Shown piece after piece: positions 35,927-53,133 of a stretch of 64,000 nt of DNA. Made by a program: the position numbers and the translations under genes. The stretch spans positions 2,896,501 to 2,960,500 of the forward strand of contig NZ_JBBPBZ010000002.1 of the NCBI RefSeq assembly GCF_038070105.1, written 5' to 3'. The notes under the pieces are model-generated. The model did no database searches. It had not been told where the DNA came from and worked only from the letters and a program-made list of their open reading frames with translations. This stretch comes from Methylocystis sp. IM3 (lineage in GTDB: Bacteria; Pseudomonadota; Alphaproteobacteria; Rhizobiales; Beijerinckiaceae). How positions within the stretch are numbered: the first letter of the stretch is position 1; each line of letters starts with the position of its first letter.

Positions 35927-36453
35927 CGCTCGACCGGCGCCGCCTCATCGCCGCCGCGGCGCTCTTTCCTTTTGCGGCCAGAGCGGAAATGGAGACGGCC
36001 GGACAGCGAACCGGCAAGCGTCTTCTCGTTCTGGATTTCGAGATCATCGACACTTCGAACGAGCCAATCGATCAGCGCGCCGATCACGCGCGGCGCCTCG
36101 CCGCGGCGCGCGACGCGATCGCCTCGGGCCTTGCGGCGCGCAGAACCTATGAGGTCGTCGACCGCGCCGTCATCCAGCCCGATCTCGACCAGATTCTCAA
36201 ACAGACCTACATTCGCACCTGCAACGGCTGCGAGACGGCGCTCGCGAGAAAGGCGGGCGCCGATCTCGTCATGACCGGGCTCGTCAACAAGGTGAGCACG
36301 CTGATCCTGAGCATGGGCGTCTCCATCACGCGCGCGTCATCCGGAGAGCTGATCTTCCATCAGGGATTCGATTTCCGCGGCGACAACGACACATCCTGGG
36401 CGCGCGCGGCGAAGTTCTTCACCGAACGGATCGCCCGCGATCCGGCCACCTGA
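35923..36453 (+). CDS. Secreted DUF2380/DUF3280-like protein
   Basis: This 176-residue protein has a signal peptide (MTLDRRRLIAAAALFPFAARA, first 20 residues shown as RRRLIAAAALFPFA) with twin arginines. A domain with KRLLVLDFEIIDTSNEP, a cysteine pair in TYIRTCNGCETALARKAGAD and a VMTGLVNKVSTLILSM segment follows. It resembles the DUF2380/DUF3280 family, which is uncharacterised. The twin arginines may permit Tat export, which is only inferred. It overlaps ygjP by the ATGA motif. Confidence 0.7.
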   Translation: MTLDRRRLIAAAALFPFAARAEMETAGQRTGKRLLVLDFEIIDTSNEPIDQRADHARRLAAARDAIASGLAARRTYEVVDRAVIQPDLDQILKQTYIRTCNGCETALARKAGADLVMTGLVNKVSTLILSMGVSITRASSGELIFHQGFDFRGDNDTSWARAAKFFTERIARDPAT

Positions 36454-36484
36454 AAGGCAAGCATCGTGACGAGCGAGAACGGGA

Positions 36485-37441
36485 ATGACTGAAGCGGCGG
36501 CGCCTCCGGTGTTTCCCCGCGCGCATGGCGCGCTGCTCGGCGAACTCGTCACGCGGGCGCAGGCCCTGCCGCCGATCCGCATGGGCGTGGTGCATCCCTG
36601 CGACCGGCCCTCGCTCGAAGGGGCGCTCGCGGCGCGCGAGAAGGGCCTGATCGTGCCGACGCTGATCGGCCCCTGCAAGAAGATCGAGGCCGCCGCGCGG
36701 CAGGCCGGAGTCTCACTCGAGGACATCGACATCGTCGAGGCGCCGCACAGCCATGCGGCGGCGGATCAGGCGGTGGAGATGGCGCGGCGCGGCAAGCTCC
36801 ATGGGCTGATGAAGGGCGCGCTGCATACGGATGAACTCATGTCGGCCGTCGTGCGCGAGGGCACGGGCCTGCGCACGGACCGGCGCATCAGCCATGTCTT
36901 CGTCATCGACGCGCCGACGTACCACAAGCTGCTGCTCGTCACGGACGCGGCGATCAACATCGCGCCCTCGCTCGATATCAAGCGCGACATCGTGCGCAAC
37001 GCCGTCGATCTCGCGCACGCCATCGGCCTGGAGCGCCCCAAGGTCGCCCTGCTCTCGGCCGTGGAGACGGTGGAGCCGAAAATCCCCTCGACGGTGGAGG
37101 CCGCCGCTTTGTGCAAGATGGCGGACCGCGGGCAGATTGCGGGAGCCATCCTCGACGGCCCGCTTGCCTTCGACAACGCCATCTCCCGCGAGGCGGCCGA
37201 GGCCAAGCACATCGTCTCGGAGGTTGCCGGCGACCCGGACATTCTCGTGGCGCCCGACGTCGAATCCGGGAATATACTGGCCAAGCAGCTCGTCTTTCTG
37301 GCCGGCGCGGATACCGCTGGGATCGTGCTCGGCGCCCGCGTTCCCATCGTGCTGACAAGCCGCGCCGACGACGTCGCCTCGCGGGTCGCCTCCTCGGCGC
37401 TGGCCCAGCTCTTCGCCCATCGGCCGAGGCCCGCGCCCTAG
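36485..37441 (+). CDS. Phosphotransacetylase-family enzyme (phosphate acetyl/butyryltransferase)
   Basis: This 318-residue enzyme matches the short Pta/Ptb type (no DRTGG or BioD-like domain). Conserved blocks are [51 protein letters not shown] and [15 protein letters not shown]. It interconverts acyl-CoA and acyl phosphate. The acyl group cannot be told, and no acetate kinase gene is adjacent. The ATG at 36485 follows the upstream gene by 31 bases. pheS begins 158 bases downstream. Confidence 0.9.
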   Translation: MTEAAAPPVFPRAHGALLGELVTRAQALPPIRMGVVHPCDRPSLEGALAAREKGLIVPTLIGPCKKIEAAARQAGVSLEDIDIVEAPHSHAAADQAVEMARRGKLHGLMKGALHTDELMSAVVREGTGLRTDRRISHVFVIDAPTYHKLLLVTDAAINIAPSLDIKRDIVRNAVDLAHAIGLERPKVALLSAVETVEPKIPSTVEAAALCKMADRGQIAGAILDGPLAFDNAISREAAEAKHIVSEVAGDPDILVAPDVESGNILAKQLVFLAGADTAGIVLGARVPIVLTSRADDVASRVASSALAQLFAHRPRPAP

Positions 37442-37599
37442 CCGCCTCGACAGAAGCGCCCGCGCGTGGCAGAACCCCGCTGACCGACAGATTTCCCGGC
37501 AGGACGCCTTTCCTGTCCCTTGCGCCGAGGGGGCTTCCAAGCGGGCCGTCTCGACGCAAGCGGACGAAGGGCCGTCCTGCGCCCTTCCAGAACATCGAC

Positions 37600-38679
37600 A
37601 TGACCGACCTCACGACACTCGAAGAAGAAACGCTGCGCCAGATTGCAGAAGCCGCCGACGAACCGGCGCTCGAGGCCGTGCGCGTCGCCGCGCTCGGCAA
37701 GAAGGGGACGATTTCGGCGCTGCTCGCGACGCTTGGCAAGATGGACCCCGAGGCGCGCAAGACAGAAGGCGCGCGGATCAATGCGCTCAAGGACAAGGCG
37801 ACCGAGGCGCTCGCCGTCCGCCGCGCCGAACTCGCCGAGGCGGCGCTCGAGGCCCGGCTGAAGGCCGAAAGGCTGGACGTGACGCTTCCGGCCGCCGCGA
37901 GCCCTCTGGAGCGCGGCCGCATCCACCCCATTTCCCAGGTGATGGACGAGCTTTCCATCATCTTCGCCGACATGGGCTTCGCCGTGGCGGAAGGGCCGGA
38001 CATCGAGAGCGACGATTACAATTTCACCAGGCTGAACTTCCCCGAGGGCCATCCGGCCCGCGAAATGCAGGATACTTTCTTCCTCTCGCCGGAAGCGGGC
38101 GAAAAGAAGCTTCTGCGCACCCATACGAGCCCGGTGCAGGTGCGCACCATGCTGTCGCAAAAACCACCGATCCGCGTCATTTGTCCGGGCCGCGTCTATC
38201 GCTGCGACTTCGACCAGACCCATACGCCCATGTTCCACCAGGTCGAGGGCCTCGTCATCGACAAGTCGACCCATATGGGCCATCTCAAATGGGTGCTGGA
38301 AGAGTTCCTCAAGAGCTTCTTCGAAGTGAAGGGCGTGAAACTGCGCATGCGCCCGTCCTTCTTTCCCTTCACCGAACCGTCGATGGAAGTGGACGTTCAG
38401 TGCCGCCGCCAGGGCGGCGAAATCCGCTTCGGCGAGGGCGAGGACTGGATGGAGATTCTGGGCTGCGGCATGGTGCATCCCAATGTGCTGCGCAACTGCG
38501 GGCACGATCCTGACATCTATCAGGGCTTCGCCTTCGGCGTCGGCATCGACCGCCTCGCCATGCTGAAATACGGCATGTCGGACCTTCGCGCCTTCTTCGA
38601 CGCCGACACGCGCTGGCTCGAGCACTACGGCTTCCGGCCGCTGGATTTTCCGACGCTCTCGGGCGGGTTGAGCAGCTGA
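37600..38679 (+). CDS. pheS: Phenylalanyl-tRNA synthetase alpha subunit
   Basis: This 359-residue class II synthetase subunit has an N-terminal coiled-coil that binds tRNA (residues 1-90) and a catalytic domain with motif 1 [19 protein letters not shown], motif 2 [18 protein letters not shown] and motif 3 [17 protein letters not shown]. The ATG at 37600 gives [10 protein letters not shown]. Its usual partner pheT is only 266 bases further on, but a 77-codon gene lies between them. No T-box or obvious attenuator is seen in the 158 bases upstream. Confidence 0.96.
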   Translation: MTDLTTLEEETLRQIAEAADEPALEAVRVAALGKKGTISALLATLGKMDPEARKTEGARINALKDKATEALAVRRAELAEAALEARLKAERLDVTLPAAASPLERGRIHPISQVMDELSIIFADMGFAVAEGPDIESDDYNFTRLNFPEGHPAREMQDTFFLSPEAGEKKLLRTHTSPVQVRTMLSQKPPIRVICPGRVYRCDFDQTHTPMFHQVEGLVIDKSTHMGHLKWVLEEFLKSFFEVKGVKLRMRPSFFPFTEPSMEVDVQCRRQGGEIRFGEGEDWMEILGCGMVHPNVLRNCGHDPDIYQGFAFGVGIDRLAMLKYGMSDLRAFFDADTRWLEHYGFRPLDFPTLSGGLSS

Positions 38680-38702
38680 TTCCTCCAGAAGGAACTGTCC
38701 AG

Positions 38703-38936
38703 ATGGCGTGGGTCAAACGCGTCGAGCGCAAACAAGGAGAGGGGCGTCGCCAGCCTTCCGAAGTCATCGCATTCGTGAAGGTGTTCGATATCCAAGACAG
38801 CTCGCCCATCATCCAAATCGACACTTTCGGATCTGAAGACCGCCAAAATCCAGGCAAGCAGAGTCAGACGCTCCAATTTGGAAGAGAGTCAGCAAAACAG
38901 CTCTTTGACCTATTGAAGCAAACCTACAAGTTCTAG
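38703..38936 (+). CDS. Small protein inserted between pheS and pheT, unknown function
   Basis: This 77-residue soluble protein has no signal or membrane segment. Conserved-looking blocks include MAWVKRVERKQGEGR, SPIIQIDTFGSEDRQNPGKQ and a helical end SAKQLFDLLKQTYKF. Similar short proteins occur scattered in other genomes, with no known role. Its base composition, by eye, is near half G+C, well below its neighbours, which suggests recent acquisition. It has AAGGA 9 bases upstream of ATG and is 23 bases after pheS and 9 bases before pheT, so it is translated in the same operon. Confidence 0.75.
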   Translation: MAWVKRVERKQGEGRRQPSEVIAFVKVFDIQDSSPIIQIDTFGSEDRQNPGKQSQTLQFGRESAKQLFDLLKQTYKF

Positions 38937-38945
38937 AAGACGAGC

Positions 38946-41357
38946 ATGAAACTCACTCTCTCCTGGCTCAAAGAGCATCTCGACACCTCCGCCACCCTCG
39001 CCGAGATCGTCGAGACGCTGACGCGCATCGGCCTCGAAGTCGAGGACGTGCACGATCCCGCCGCGCAGTTGAAAGACTTCAGGATCGCGAAGATCGTCGA
39101 GGCGACGCAGCATCCCAACGCCGACAGGCTGCGCGTCTGCAAGGTCGATACGGGCGGCCCGGAACTGGTACAGGTCGTCTGCGGCGCGCCCAATGCGCGC
39201 ACGGGCCTGAAAAGCGTCTTCTCGGCGCCGGGGACCTATATTCCGGGCAAGAAAATCACGCTCGGCAAGGGCGTCATCCGCGGCGTCGAATCGCTCGGCA
39301 TGATGTGCTCCTTCGAGGAGCTGGAGCTCGCGACGGAGAGCGAGGGCATCATCGAACTGCCCGAGGACGCGCCGGTCGGCGCGGTCTATGCGCAATGGGC
39401 GGGCCTCGACGATCCGGTGATCGAGATCAATCTGACGCCGAACCGTCCCGACGCCGCCGGCGTCTACGGCGTCGCGCGCGACCTCGCGGCGGCCGGCCTC
39501 GGCGTCCTGAAGGAGAAGGACATTCTCCCCGTCGAGGGCAAATTCCCCTGCCCTGTCGGCGTGAAGCTGGATTTCACGGAGGGCGACAAGCATCTCGCGC
39601 CCTTCTTCGCGCTGCGTCTCGTGAGGGGCGTGAAGAACGGCCCGAGCCCGGCCTGGATGCAGAAGCGCCTGCGCGAGATCGGCCTGCGACCGATCAACGC
39701 GCTCGTCGACATCACCAATTTCATGACCTTCGACCGCGCGCGGCCGCTGCATGTCTTCGACGCCAAAAAGGTAAAGGGCGATCTCGTCGTCCGCAGCGCC
39801 AGAAAGGGCGAGACCCTGCTCGCGCTCGACGGCCGCACGCATGAACTCGACGCGGGCATGGTCGTCATCTGCGATGACAATGGCGTCGAATCCATCGCCG
39901 GCGTCATGGGCGGCGAGGTCTCGGGCTGCAACGACGACACGACCGACGTGCTGATCGAATCGGCGCTCTGGGACCCGCAGAACATCGCCCACACGGGCCG
40001 CAAGCTCGGCATCGTCACCGACGCGCGCTACCGCTTCGAGCGCGGCGTCGATCCCGACTTCGCCCTGCCGGGCGTCGAACTCGCGACGCAACTCGTCCTC
40101 GAGCTCTGCGGCGGCGAACCGTCGACGCTCATCGTCGCCGGCGAAATCCCGCGCGCGCGGCGGGTCGTGGATTTCCCCTGGTCCGAGACGCAACGACTCG
40201 CCGGGATCGACGTGTCTCAGGCCGAAGCGACGGCCATTCTCGAGCGTTTGGGCTTCACGGTGGAAAAGACCGGGACCGAGGGCGCGCGCGTGACGGCGCC
40301 GAGCTGGCGTCCCGACATCGAGGGCAAGGCCGACGTCGTCGAGGAGATCGTGCGGATTCTCGGCGTCGACACCGTGCCCTCGACGCCGCTGCCCCGCGCC
40401 GAAGGCGTCGCCGCGCCCGTGCTGACCTTCATGCAGAAACGCGCCCGCACTACGCGCCGCGCGCTCGCGACGCAGGGACTCGTCGAGGCCGTCACCTGGT
40501 CCTTCATCTCCAAAGAACAGGCTGAGGCCTTCGGCGGCGGCGCACCGGGACTCGCGCTGGCGAACCCCATCGCCGCCGATCTCTCCGACATGCGGCCGAG
40601 CCTGCTGCCGGGCCTCGCCGCCGCCGCCAACCGCAACGCGGCGCGGGGGCTCGGCGACCAGGATTTGTTCGAAGTCGGACAGATCTTCCTCGACCCCACC
40701 GAAAAGGGCCAGCGCCTCGCCGCCGCCGGCATTCGCCGCGGCCTCGCGGGCGCGGGGCGGCACTGGTCGGCGCCGGCCCGGCGCGCCGGCGCGTTCGACG
40801 CGAAATCGGATGTGATGGCGCTCCTTGGCGCGCTCGGCGTGCCGACGGGCGGCTTGCAGGTGGTTCCGGGCGGCCCGGCCTGGTTCCATCCCGGCCGCTC
40901 GGCGACGCTGCAATTCGGCCCCAAGGCCGTCGTCGGCCATTTCGGCGAATTGCATCCGCGCGCGCTGAAGGCCCTCGATGTGGAAGGCCCGATCGCGGCG
41001 TTCGAGATCGTCCTCGACGTTCTGCCGGCGCCCAAGGCGAAGCCGACAAGGATCAAGCCGAAGCTCGAACTTGCAGACCTCCAGCCGCTCTCCCGCGATT
41101 TCGCTTTCATTCTGGATCGGAACGCCCCGGCGGGCGATCTGGTCAAGGCGGTCGCGGGCGCCGACAAGGCGCTCATCGCCGATGTGAGCGTCTTCGACAT
41201 TTATGAGGGCGTCGGCGTGCCGGAAGGCAAGAAATCCGTGGGGGTCGCCGTGACCTTGCAGCCTCGCGAAAAAACGCTGACCGATGCGGAAATCGAGGCG
41301 GTGGCGCAGAAGATCGTCACGGAGGCCGAGAAAAAGACGGGAGCGACGCTGCGGTGA
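38946..41357 (+). CDS. pheT: Phenylalanyl-tRNA synthetase beta subunit
   Basis: This 803-residue subunit has the N-terminal tRNA-binding domain ([16 protein letters not shown], residues 57-72), B3/4 editing domain, B5 domain, catalytic-like core ([18 protein letters not shown]), and C-terminal anticodon-binding FDX-ACB domain ([19 protein letters not shown]). It charges tRNA-Phe with PheS. The ATG at 38946 follows the inserted gene by 9 bases. The stop codon (TGA) overlaps the GTG of the next small gene by 4 bases. Confidence 0.96.
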   Translation: MKLTLSWLKEHLDTSATLAEIVETLTRIGLEVEDVHDPAAQLKDFRIAKIVEATQHPNADRLRVCKVDTGGPELVQVVCGAPNARTGLKSVFSAPGTYIPGKKITLGKGVIRGVESLGMMCSFEELELATESEGIIELPEDAPVGAVYAQWAGLDDPVIEINLTPNRPDAAGVYGVARDLAAAGLGVLKEKDILPVEGKFPCPVGVKLDFTEGDKHLAPFFALRLVRGVKNGPSPAWMQKRLREIGLRPINALVDITNFMTFDRARPLHVFDAKKVKGDLVVRSARKGETLLALDGRTHELDAGMVVICDDNGVESIAGVMGGEVSGCNDDTTDVLIESALWDPQNIAHTGRKLGIVTDARYRFERGVDPDFALPGVELATQLVLELCGGEPSTLIVAGEIPRARRVVDFPWSETQRLAGIDVSQAEATAILERLGFTVEKTGTEGARVTAPSWRPDIEGKADVVEEIVRILGVDTVPSTPLPRAEGVAAPVLTFMQKRARTTRRALATQGLVEAVTWSFISKEQAEAFGGGAPGLALANPIAADLSDMRPSLLPGLAAAANRNAARGLGDQDLFEVGQIFLDPTEKGQRLAAAGIRRGLAGAGRHWSAPARRAGAFDAKSDVMALLGALGVPTGGLQVVPGGPAWFHPGRSATLQFGPKAVVGHFGELHPRALKALDVEGPIAAFEIVLDVLPAPKAKPTRIKPKLELADLQPLSRDFAFILDRNAPAGDLVKAVAGADKALIADVSVFDIYEGVGVPEGKKSVGVAVTLQPREKTLTDAEIEAVAQKIVTEAEKKTGATLR

Positions 41358-41692
41358 TCCCGGCGTTCTCCTCGCGTCGCCGCGAGACCCTGGCCCTCCT
41401 TCTGGGCCTGATATTGGCGGCGCCGGCCTCTGCGGGCCCGCGCACCATCGACGACTGCGAGGCCATAAAGGACGCCAACGCCTATAATCTCTGCCTCGCC
41501 TCCTTCGGCCCCACGCGCGGCCAACATGGCGCAAGCTATCCGGGCGTCGCGAGCGAGGGGGAAAAAGGCGGCGAAAAGGCTTCCGGCGGCAAGAGAGCGA
41601 CGGGGCGCCACGGGTCGCCGCGATCTGTCGGAGCCAGCATGAGCCGCGCCGGCGGACGGGTGCGGATGGAATTTACGCCGGGGCGGCAATGA
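41354..41692 (+). CDS. Small secreted protein of unknown function
   Basis: This 112-residue protein begins with GTG overlapping the pheT stop codon. A signal peptide ([20 protein letters not shown], cleavage near residue 27) is followed by a short cysteine-bearing part ([20 protein letters not shown]) and a low-complexity basic tail ([18 protein letters not shown]). I do not recognise a family. Similar small proteins often follow pheT in related genomes, an untested recollection. The stop codon overlaps the start of a 44-codon frame. Confidence 0.6.
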   Translation: MIPAFSSRRRETLALLLGLILAAPASAGPRTIDDCEAIKDANAYNLCLASFGPTRGQHGASYPGVASEGEKGGEKASGGKRATGRHGSPRSVGASMSRAGGRVRMEFTPGRQ

Positions 41693-41823
41693 GGAACGCC
41701 ACTCTGATCGCCGCCGTTGAGATTGCGGGCAATGTCGAGATTGCAGGCAATGTCGAGATTGCGGACAAACGCTCCCCGCACCCAATTTGCCTCTTGGCAA
41801 ACGGACGCCGGCCCTATAAATAG
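41689..41823 (+). CDS. Possible 44-residue peptide with VEIAGN repeats
   Basis: This short frame begins with ATG overlapping the previous stop codon (ATGA). It carries two and a half copies of the six-residue unit VEIAGN, encoded by an exact-size 18-base tandem repeat at 41719-41765. It ends at TAG within the candidate promoter. No ribosome site of note precedes it. It may be chance; I list it because of the coupling overlap and the in-frame repeat. Confidence 0.25.
   Translation: MRNATLIAAVEIAGNVEIAGNVEIADKRSPHPICLLANGRRPYK
41719..41765. repeat. 18-base tandem repeat, about 2.6 copies
   Basis: The unit GAGATTGCRGGCAATGTC is present at 41719-41736 and 41737-41754, followed by a partial copy to 41765. 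The two full copies differ at one base. The unit length is divisible by three, so the repeat keeps any overlapping reading frame. Confidence 0.85.
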
Positions 41824-41841
41824 GGCGTTCCGGGGTTGACA
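41792..41841 (+). promoter_or_regulatory. Candidate promoters for rplJ-rplL-rpoB-rpoC
   Basis: TATAAA at 41815-41820 is preceded at 17 bases by TCTTGG (41792-41797), or at 15 bases by TTGGCA (41794-41799). Sixteen bases after it a perfect TTGACA lies at 41836-41841, but it has no good -10 (TTTCAG at 17 bases). The first pair is the better candidate. A transcript from here would have a leader of about 430 bases before rplJ. Confidence 0.45.
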
Positions 41842-42263
41842 TAGGTCTTCGACCCCGCTTTCAGATTTGGAGCTTCCGCCCGAACCAAGGCTTTGTCAAT
41901 GGCTTAGGAGACAGGCGGTGGATAGGCCGGCGGATCCGGGGAAAAACCCCGTGTCCCGTCCGGCCATGTCCTGTCCGAGACTGCCGGCGCCGTCCGAGGG
42001 GTTTCCCCGAAGCGGCTCAATCGGCTGGAGGACGATCAGAGTCATCTGTCGTCCGAAAGCGGCCTGCACAGACGGGGAAACCGTAATTTCTGGCCGCTGG
42101 CGCGAAGGCGCCGACGTCCCTTGAATTTGGTTCACGCCCCTTCAACCAGGGCTTTCGTCATCCGGCGAGGCGCTCTGGGGACAGGATCTACGGAGCCGCC
42201 CGCGGCCGCGGGCGGCAAGTCGCAACCGGCGGGATCTTCCCGCCAGTTATGAAGAGAGCAACC
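41824..42263 (+). promoter_or_regulatory. Long structured 5' leader of rplJ (probable L10 autoregulatory region)
   Basis: This 440-base region has no convincing gene. It holds several strong dyads: GGCCGG (41925-41930) with CCGGCC (41960-41965) enclosing GGGGAAAAACCCC; GGGGTTTCCCC near 41999; GGACGA/TCGTCC near 42028-42053; a perfect 22-base palindrome at 42195-42216; and GGCGGGA/TCCCGCC at 42228-42244, ending 19 bases before the rplJ start. In many bacteria the L10-L12 complex binds a leader here to repress its own translation. Assignment to that class is by position, not by a matched consensus. Confidence 0.55.
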
Positions 42264-42779
42264 GTGGATAGAGCGGAGAAAAAAGAAGCCGTCGCGGCGT
42301 TGCACCAGGTCTTTAATCAGGCCGGCGCGATCGTCGTTGCGCACTACTCCGGCTTGACGGTCGCCCAGATGCAGGCCCTGCGCAAGCGGGCCCGCCAAGA
42401 GGGCGCCACTGTTCAGGTCGCCAAGAACCGCCTCGCCAAGATCGCTCTTGATGGCGCGAGCGTCGCCGATTTCGGTTCCCTGCTGAAGGGACCGACCCTG
42501 ATCGCCTATTCGGACGATCCGGTGGCGGCGCCGAAGGTGGCTGTGGCCTTCGCCAAGGATCACGACAAGTTCGTGATTTTGGGCGGCGCCATGGGCGCCA
42601 CTTTGCTGAACCCGGACGGCGTCAAGTCGCTTGCGACCCTGCCGTCTCTCGACGAACTGCGCGCGAAGCTCGTGGGCCTCATCCAGGCGCCCGCGACCAA
42701 GATCGCCCAGCTCTCGACCGCGCCAGCCGCCAAGCTCGCGCGCGTGTTCGGCGCCTACGCCAACAAAGACGCGGCCTGA
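42264..42779 (+). CDS. rplJ: Ribosomal protein L10
   Basis: This 171-residue protein is the stalk base that anchors L7/L12 dimers on the large ribosomal subunit. Family features include [31 protein letters not shown] and the C-terminal helix that binds L12. Start choice: GTG at 42264 gives [11 protein letters not shown], matching the MDRAEK start of rhizobial L10, and has GAAGAGAG upstream. An ATG at 42249 is also in frame but has no ribosome site. rplL follows after 45 bases. Confidence 0.95.
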   Translation: MDRAEKKEAVAALHQVFNQAGAIVVAHYSGLTVAQMQALRKRARQEGATVQVAKNRLAKIALDGASVADFGSLLKGPTLIAYSDDPVAAPKVAVAFAKDHDKFVILGGAMGATLLNPDGVKSLATLPSLDELRAKLVGLIQAPATKIAQLSTAPAAKLARVFGAYANKDAA

Positions 42780-42824
42780 CAGGCTCGAAGACCAACACAA
42801 GAACCAAATCCAAAGGACGTTACT

Positions 42825-43202
42825 ATGGCTAATCTCGAAAAGATCGTCGAAGACCTCTCGGCTCTCACCGTCCTCGAGGCGGCCGAGCTCGCGAAGATGC
42901 TCGAAGAGAAGTGGGGCGTCTCCGCCGCCGCCGCCGTGGCCGTCGCCGCCGCGCCGGCTGCTGGCGCCGCCGCTCCGGCCGCCGAGGAGAAGACCGAGTT
43001 CAACGTGATCCTGGCCTCGGCCGGCGACAAGAAGATCGAGGTCATCAAGGAGGTCCGCGCGATCACCGGCCTCGGCCTGAAGGAAGCCAAGGACCTCGTC
43101 GAAGGCGCGCCGAAGCCGCTGAAGGAAGGCGCTTCGAAGGAAGAGGCCGAGAAGATCAAGGCGACCCTCGAGAAGGTCGGCGCCAAGATCGAGCTCAAGT
43201 AA
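42825..43202 (+). CDS. rplL: Ribosomal protein L7/L12
   Basis: This 125-residue stalk protein has an N-terminal dimerisation region ([20 protein letters not shown]), an Ala-rich hinge (residues 35-55) and the C-terminal factor-binding domain ([40 protein letters not shown]). The ATG at 42825 has AAGGACG upstream. It lies between rplJ and rpoB in the conserved order. The 160-base gap to rpoB holds an attenuator-like hairpin. Confidence 0.97.
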   Translation: MANLEKIVEDLSALTVLEAAELAKMLEEKWGVSAAAAVAVAAAPAAGAAAPAAEEKTEFNVILASAGDKKIEVIKEVRAITGLGLKEAKDLVEGAPKPLKEGASKEEAEKIKATLEKVGAKIELK

Positions 43203-43236
43203 TTCCCCGCCGCCACCACGCGGCGTGATGAGAATC

Positions 43237-43262
43237 GCGGTCCCGGCTCGAGCCGGGGCCGC
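43237..43262. other. Imperfect 26-base palindrome in the rplL-rpoB spacer
   Basis: GCGGTCCCGGCTCGAGCCGGGGCCGC is an almost perfect palindrome with two T-G wobbles (arms 43237-43249 and 43250-43262). No T-run follows. Its position matches the rplL-rpoB processing and attenuation site known from other bacteria, which sets rpoB below ribosomal-protein expression. The role here is inferred. Confidence 0.55.
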
Positions 43263-43362
43263 GCGCGGTTGAGAAGGGGCGCTATGTGGCAGGCGCCCGA
43301 CAGGGCGAGAGCGGCTCCACAGGGAGCCAGCCGGCCCTTACGAGAGAGGCTCGAAAAGCGAC

Positions 43363-47502
<4,140 letters not shown>

Positions 47503-47671
47503 TCGATGCGACTGTCGCCCGCCACGACGAGGACCGAAGCGATGACGCAATCCAGCAGCCGAAGAGCGGCTCTGGAGGGCGTCGCTTCGATCGCAGGGAC
47601 GGGCGCCGCCCTTTGAGATTTTACGACGCAGGAAGAGCGGGTTTCCCGCCCCGGCGTCCCAGGAGAAGACC

Positions 47672-51853
<4,182 letters not shown>

Positions 51854-51890
51854 AGGCGCGCGCCTTTGCGACCGCACGGCGAGAACACAG

Positions 51891-51918
51891 GGCCGCCCCA
51901 CAAGGGCGGCCTTTTCCC
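51891..51918 (+). terminator. Intrinsic terminator of the rplJL-rpoBC operon
   Basis: A perfect 8-base-pair stem GGCCGCCC / GGGCGGCC with loop CACAA is followed by TTTTCCCTTT. It begins 37 bases after the rpoC stop codon. The yidD ribosome site (AAGAAGGAAAG) begins 15 bases later, so yidD either has a promoter here or relies on read-through. Confidence 0.88.
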
Positions 51919-51938
51919 TTTCACAAGAAGGAAAGCGC

Positions 51939-52265
51939 ATGATCGAGGCGGTCCTCTCCCTGCCCGCCCGCGCCGCGCGCGCGCTCATTCTCCTCTATCG
52001 CGTCACCTTTTCCGCCTTCGCCGGCCGGAGTTGCCGCTATGCGCCGACCTGTTCGGATTATGCGGAGGAAGCGATCGCCAGGCACGGCCTCTGGGCCGGC
52101 GGCTGGATGGGCTTCGCACGCATCTGCCGCTGCCGTCCGGGCGGCGGCGAGGGATTCGATCCCGTCCCCGAGGCGTTGCCCGGGAACGCCAGCGCATGCA
52201 CGCCCTGGCGCTACGCGCGCTGGCGAGGTCCGTTCCGCTGCGAAGAGGCGGAAGACAGCCGCTAG
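51939..52265 (+). CDS. yidD: Membrane protein insertion efficiency factor YidD
   Basis: This 108-residue protein has the YidD core RSCRYAPTCSDYAEEAIARH, then GFARICRCRPGGGEGFDPVP, which define the family. YidD aids YidC-dependent membrane insertion; it sits at the membrane through an amphipathic N-terminus (IEAVLSLPARAARALILLYR). The ATG at 51939 has AAGGAAAG upstream. Its usual place in other bacteria is with rnpA and yidC; here it is downstream of rpoC. Its end overlaps the converging gene by 4 bases. Confidence 0.93.
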   Translation: MIEAVLSLPARAARALILLYRVTFSAFAGRSCRYAPTCSDYAEEAIARHGLWAGGWMGFARICRCRPGGGEGFDPVPEALPGNASACTPWRYARWRGPFRCEEAEDSR

Positions 52266-53068
52266 GTCTTCGCCATAAGCTCGAGCGCGAGCGCATAGAT
52301 CCGCGCGCGGGACCCCTCGGGCAAGGTGCGCAAGACTTCGAGATAGGTCTGGCCGGCGGCGCACATCCTGGCGTCGTCGAGCGGCGGGTCGGGCATCTTG
52401 CCGTCCAGCAAGGCGTCGATTTCCGCCTTGCCGAGGCCGCGCGCGGCCAGCGCCGTTTCGAGCGCCTTGAAATCGGCTTCGGTGGGCGGGCTGCGGGAAA
52501 GGTTTTTCGCCTTGCCGTTCACCATCGCCTCCAGCCCGGCCATCGCCATGCTGGCGACGAGGGGCCGCTGCGCAGCGGCGAAACGCTGGAAGTCCTGATT
52601 GGTCGCGCCATAAAGGAAGGCGACGCACATTTTCTTGTCCTCCCGCGCCACCGCCTGCAACACAGCCAGCTGCTCGGAGAACACGCGCGCCATCGCCTCT
52701 GGCTCGGCCTTGGCGGCGAACTCCCCGCGCGACTGGCGCAGGCTTCGGACGGTTTCGGAGAGATAATAATCGACGCTCTGCTCGGTCTTCGTCTGCGAGA
52801 GCCGCTCCGCAAAATCCTGGAGCATCCGTTCGTAATCGCTCGTGAAGGTTTCCCGCAGCCGCGCAAAGAATCGCGCATATTCAGGCGTCTGCGCGATCTC
52901 CGTCTCCACGATCTGCCGCGCGGAAGCGAGGTCGAGCGGACCGCTCAAGGCGGCGATGGCCCCGCCCGGCCGCGGTGGGCTGAACGCCATGATCATCATC
53001 CCGACGCCGAGGCAGATCGCCACGACGGCGGCGGCGGCGAGCGCCAGAATTCTTTCAACGAAGAGCAT
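52262..53068 (-). CDS. Membrane-anchored protein of unknown function
   Basis: This 268-residue protein has one N-terminal hydrophobic segment (ILALAAAAVVAICLGVGMMI, residues 7-26) and a mostly helical soluble part. Two cysteines occur (MCVAFLYGATN and RMCAAGQTY). I do not recognise a family. The soluble part probably faces the periplasm. The ATG at 53068 is acceptable though its ribosome site (ACGCT) is poor. It converges on yidD with a 4-base overlap. Confidence 0.65.
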   Translation of the reverse strand: MLFVERILALAAAAVVAICLGVGMMIMAFSPPRPGGAIAALSGPLDLASARQIVETEIAQTPEYARFFARLRETFTSDYERMLQDFAERLSQTKTEQSVDYYLSETVRSLRQSRGEFAAKAEPEAMARVFSEQLAVLQAVAREDKKMCVAFLYGATNQDFQRFAAAQRPLVASMAMAGLEAMVNGKAKNLSRSPPTEADFKALETALAARGLGKAEIDALLDGKMPDPPLDDARMCAAGQTYLEVLRTLPEGSRARIYALALELMAKT

Positions 53069-53133
53069 TCAGCAAGCCTGTGACGCGCAGAGCGGACGCC
53101 CGAATTTAGGCAAAGGCCGCCGTGAAGCAAGTT

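Noticed and set aside
41867..42124. An 85-codon frame in the rplJ leader
   Set aside because: It has no ribosome site and no recognisable sequence, and it is crossed by several strong hairpins. The region is better read as an RNA leader.
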